From: Terriglobus albidus
GTDB lineage: Bacteria; Acidobacteriota; Terriglobia; Terriglobales; Acidobacteriaceae
Reading direction: 5' to 3'
Assembly (NCBI RefSeq): GCF_008000815.1
Contig: NZ_CP042806.1
Coordinates: 3,286,001 to 3,350,000, forward strand
DNA length: 64,000 nt
Part shown: piece after piece, positions 62,888 to 64,000 of the stretch
How positions within the stretch are numbered: position 1 is the stretch's first letter
How the letters are laid out: each line of letters opens with the position of its first letter
Program-made: the position numbers and the translations under genes
The notes under the pieces: model-generated
What the model was told of the DNA's origin: nothing
What the model saw: only the letters and a program-made list of their open reading frames with translations
Database searches by the model: none

Positions 62888-63356
62888 GATTCCCTCTCGG
62901 GGGGTATCCTAAGCAGCCTCATCATCAGGACTGCTAACGATTCCGTGATAGTAGCAGCGCCATAAAAGCAGGGAAATTACATCTTTCTGCTAACAGCAAC
63001 AGGGAAGTCAACCTCTTACTGCGGATCAACGATCGCATCTGAGCCGTTCCGCGTTGTTTGAGAATCCTCGTTCCGTCGGAGGCTTCCTTGTGAATCCAGC
63101 GTCTGACGGGATCTGGTACGCGTTTCGATGTGCTGATTGAAACAGTGCTCCGTTTTGTCATTCCATTGAAGAAGAAGTAGTTTGCTTGAACGGCGGTAGC
63201 ATTTGGCCGGGGTAGTCACACACGCGTGTGAACGAAGCGCAATCAACATGGAGCAGGTCTAATCGCTTTCAGAGCCTTAAGTGAATCGATAAGAAAGGCA
63301 GAGCTGATATCGACAATGCTGGTCTCGATCGTGGTCGTGATCGAGAAGGGAACACA
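62888..63356. other. intergenic stretch without a recognised gene
   Basis: Short frames on both strands lack ribosome sites and known motifs. Nothing was supported beyond the likely promoter of the sigma factor gene. Confidence 0.4.
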
Positions 63357-63540
63357 ATGAGTTTCGATCGAGCGATTGTCTATGCAGTGGTCGATGACAA
63401 TCGAATCCGAGAAGCTTTGGTCCGCGTTGTTATCCTCCGTTGGACACGATGTCGTAATATCGTGCAGCGCCAAAAAGCTCAAGACCGTGCCTAGCGCGAT
63501 GAGCTACCAGAAGGTGCTGGACATCGTAACAGGCGTTGAC
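63357..63540 (+). pseudogene. response-regulator receiver domain, frameshifted remnant
   Basis: The frame from ATG 63357 reads AIVYAVVDDNRIREAL, the beta-1 and acidic pocket of a REC domain. Similarity continues in the next frame as WSALLSSVGHDVVISCSAKK, the usual following helix and strand. A frameshift near 63415 therefore breaks the gene, and the phospho-acceptor Asp and LuxR domain are missing. It is the remnant of a second FixJ-like regulator. Confidence 0.6.
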
Positions 63541-63676
63541 GGATGCGGGCACGAACTTTGCTTCGGACGAGGCGATCTACACGATCAGCATGTTCGACGA
63601 ACAATCCGATGAGGGGTGTAGGGCCGGTGTTATGTGAGTTATGGGGTCGGGAGTGTTGCAAGAGGCGCTAGCGGGC

Positions 63677-64000
63677 CTAACGTTTTGACGACATAGGCAA
63701 GGCGACATTAAAGGTTGCGCCGCCATCAGAGTTGTTCTCCGCCCAGAGTCGCCCACCGTGGGCGTCAACGATAGATCTCGAGACGGCCAGGCCAATGCCC
63801 ATACCCTTTTCCTTCGTTGTCATAAAGGCATCGAATATCTTTTCGATATCTTCAAGTCCTGTGCCATTATCGACGACCTGGATAATGACCTCATGCTCCT
63901 GCGCAACAAAGGCTCTCAGCAGAATCCTGGCTGTATTTGTACTCCCTTCGGTCGCCTCAATCGCATTCGAAATTAGGTTGATAAATACCTGCTGGATTTG
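63677..64000 (-). CDS. sensor histidine kinase, C-terminal ATPase domain (partial)
   Basis: The last 107 codons of a histidine kinase; the gene runs off the right edge. HATPase_c boxes are clear: N box (QQVFINLISNAIEAT), G1 (VVDNGTGL), F box (FDAFMTTK) and G2 (GMGIGLAVSRSIVDAHGG). The layout resembles the kinases paired with FixJ-type regulators, such as FixL or DctB-like proteins. The sensor part is out of view. It is on the same strand as the FixJ-like regulator at 60.8 kb, a plausible partner. Confidence 0.9.
   Translation of the reverse strand, partial: QIQQVFINLISNAIEATEGSTNTARILLRAFVAQEHEVIIQVVDNGTGLEDIEKIFDAFMTTKEKGMGIGLAVSRSIVDAHGGRLWAENNSDGGATFNVALPMSSKR

Noticed and set aside
45797-64000. 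Second attachment repeat for the island
   Set aside because: I looked for a direct repeat of the tRNA-Val 3' end (TTCGAATCCTGCTGTGCCCA) and saw none in the window; it may lie further downstream.
1-64000. CRISPR arrays, toxin-antitoxin or defence systems, rRNA genes
   Set aside because: No regularly spaced repeats, cas-like, restriction or toxin motifs and no rRNA sequence were recognised.

Overview
The window looks like a chromosome segment of a soil Acidobacteriota of the Terriglobales type (Terriglobus/Granulicella/Edaphobacter-like). This rests on gene content: an Oar-type TonB receptor next to a GH38 enzyme, a sigma/anti-sigma/DUF3106 triad, many secreted polysaccharide enzymes, and dispersed repeats whose translation reads like SEALKKQVLHFVQDD. 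No rRNA or other strict marker is present, so the taxon is inferred.

Positions 1-4.5 kb hold a uronate catabolism block: a divergent partial SDR (probably kduD), then a tightly coupled operon of secreted cupin, kduI, a KDG kinase and a KDPG aldolase, closed by a strong terminator, with a convergent secreted alginate-lyase-like enzyme. From 4.6 to 16.6 kb there is an exopolysaccharide-initiating sugar transferase, an RND pump pair (fusion protein and permease, no outer-membrane channel gene nearby), a single-chain BcsA-BcsB cellulose synthase fusion without other bcs genes, and an EamA exporter. From 16.7 to 31.4 kb come a LysR regulator, a secreted GH38 alpha-mannosidase-like enzyme, a large TonB-dependent receptor, a divergent LacI regulator with a sugar MFS transporter, an FAH-family hydrolase and a heparinase II/III-like enzyme. 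Together they look like a glycan uptake and degradation zone.

From 31.5 to 45.8 kb is ordinary chromosome: Dps, tRNA-Ser(CGA), queG, a cold shock protein, a YihY membrane protein overlapping a PP2C phosphatase, a chemotaxis receptor, a periplasmic TonB-C protein, a beta-propeller lipoprotein, proline dehydrogenase, a TlpA-like redoxin, and an ECF sigma/anti-sigma/DUF3106 operon ending at tRNA-Val(CAC). Two features stand out. One is a family of 111-135 bp MITE-like elements bounded by CTAG, whose ends form the stop codons of neighbouring genes. The other is a 27-codon Cys-rich ORF, with a promoter placed so that it could be leaderless, upstream of the redoxin gene.

Downstream of tRNA-Val (45.8-64 kb) the character changes to what looks like an acquired island. 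It begins with a MobF relaxase remnant, an internally deleted and frameshifted NDH-2 pseudogene and about 1 kb without recognisable genes. Then come intact cargo genes: malic enzyme, sdhC-sdhA-sdhB and fumC (succinate to pyruvate), and a TolC/YtcA-like/HlyD/FUSC efflux operon resembling aromatic-acid exporters. The stretch ends with a FixJ-like response regulator, an ECF sigma factor, a broken receiver-domain gene and the C-terminus of a histidine kinase that runs off the window. The far end of the island is not in view.
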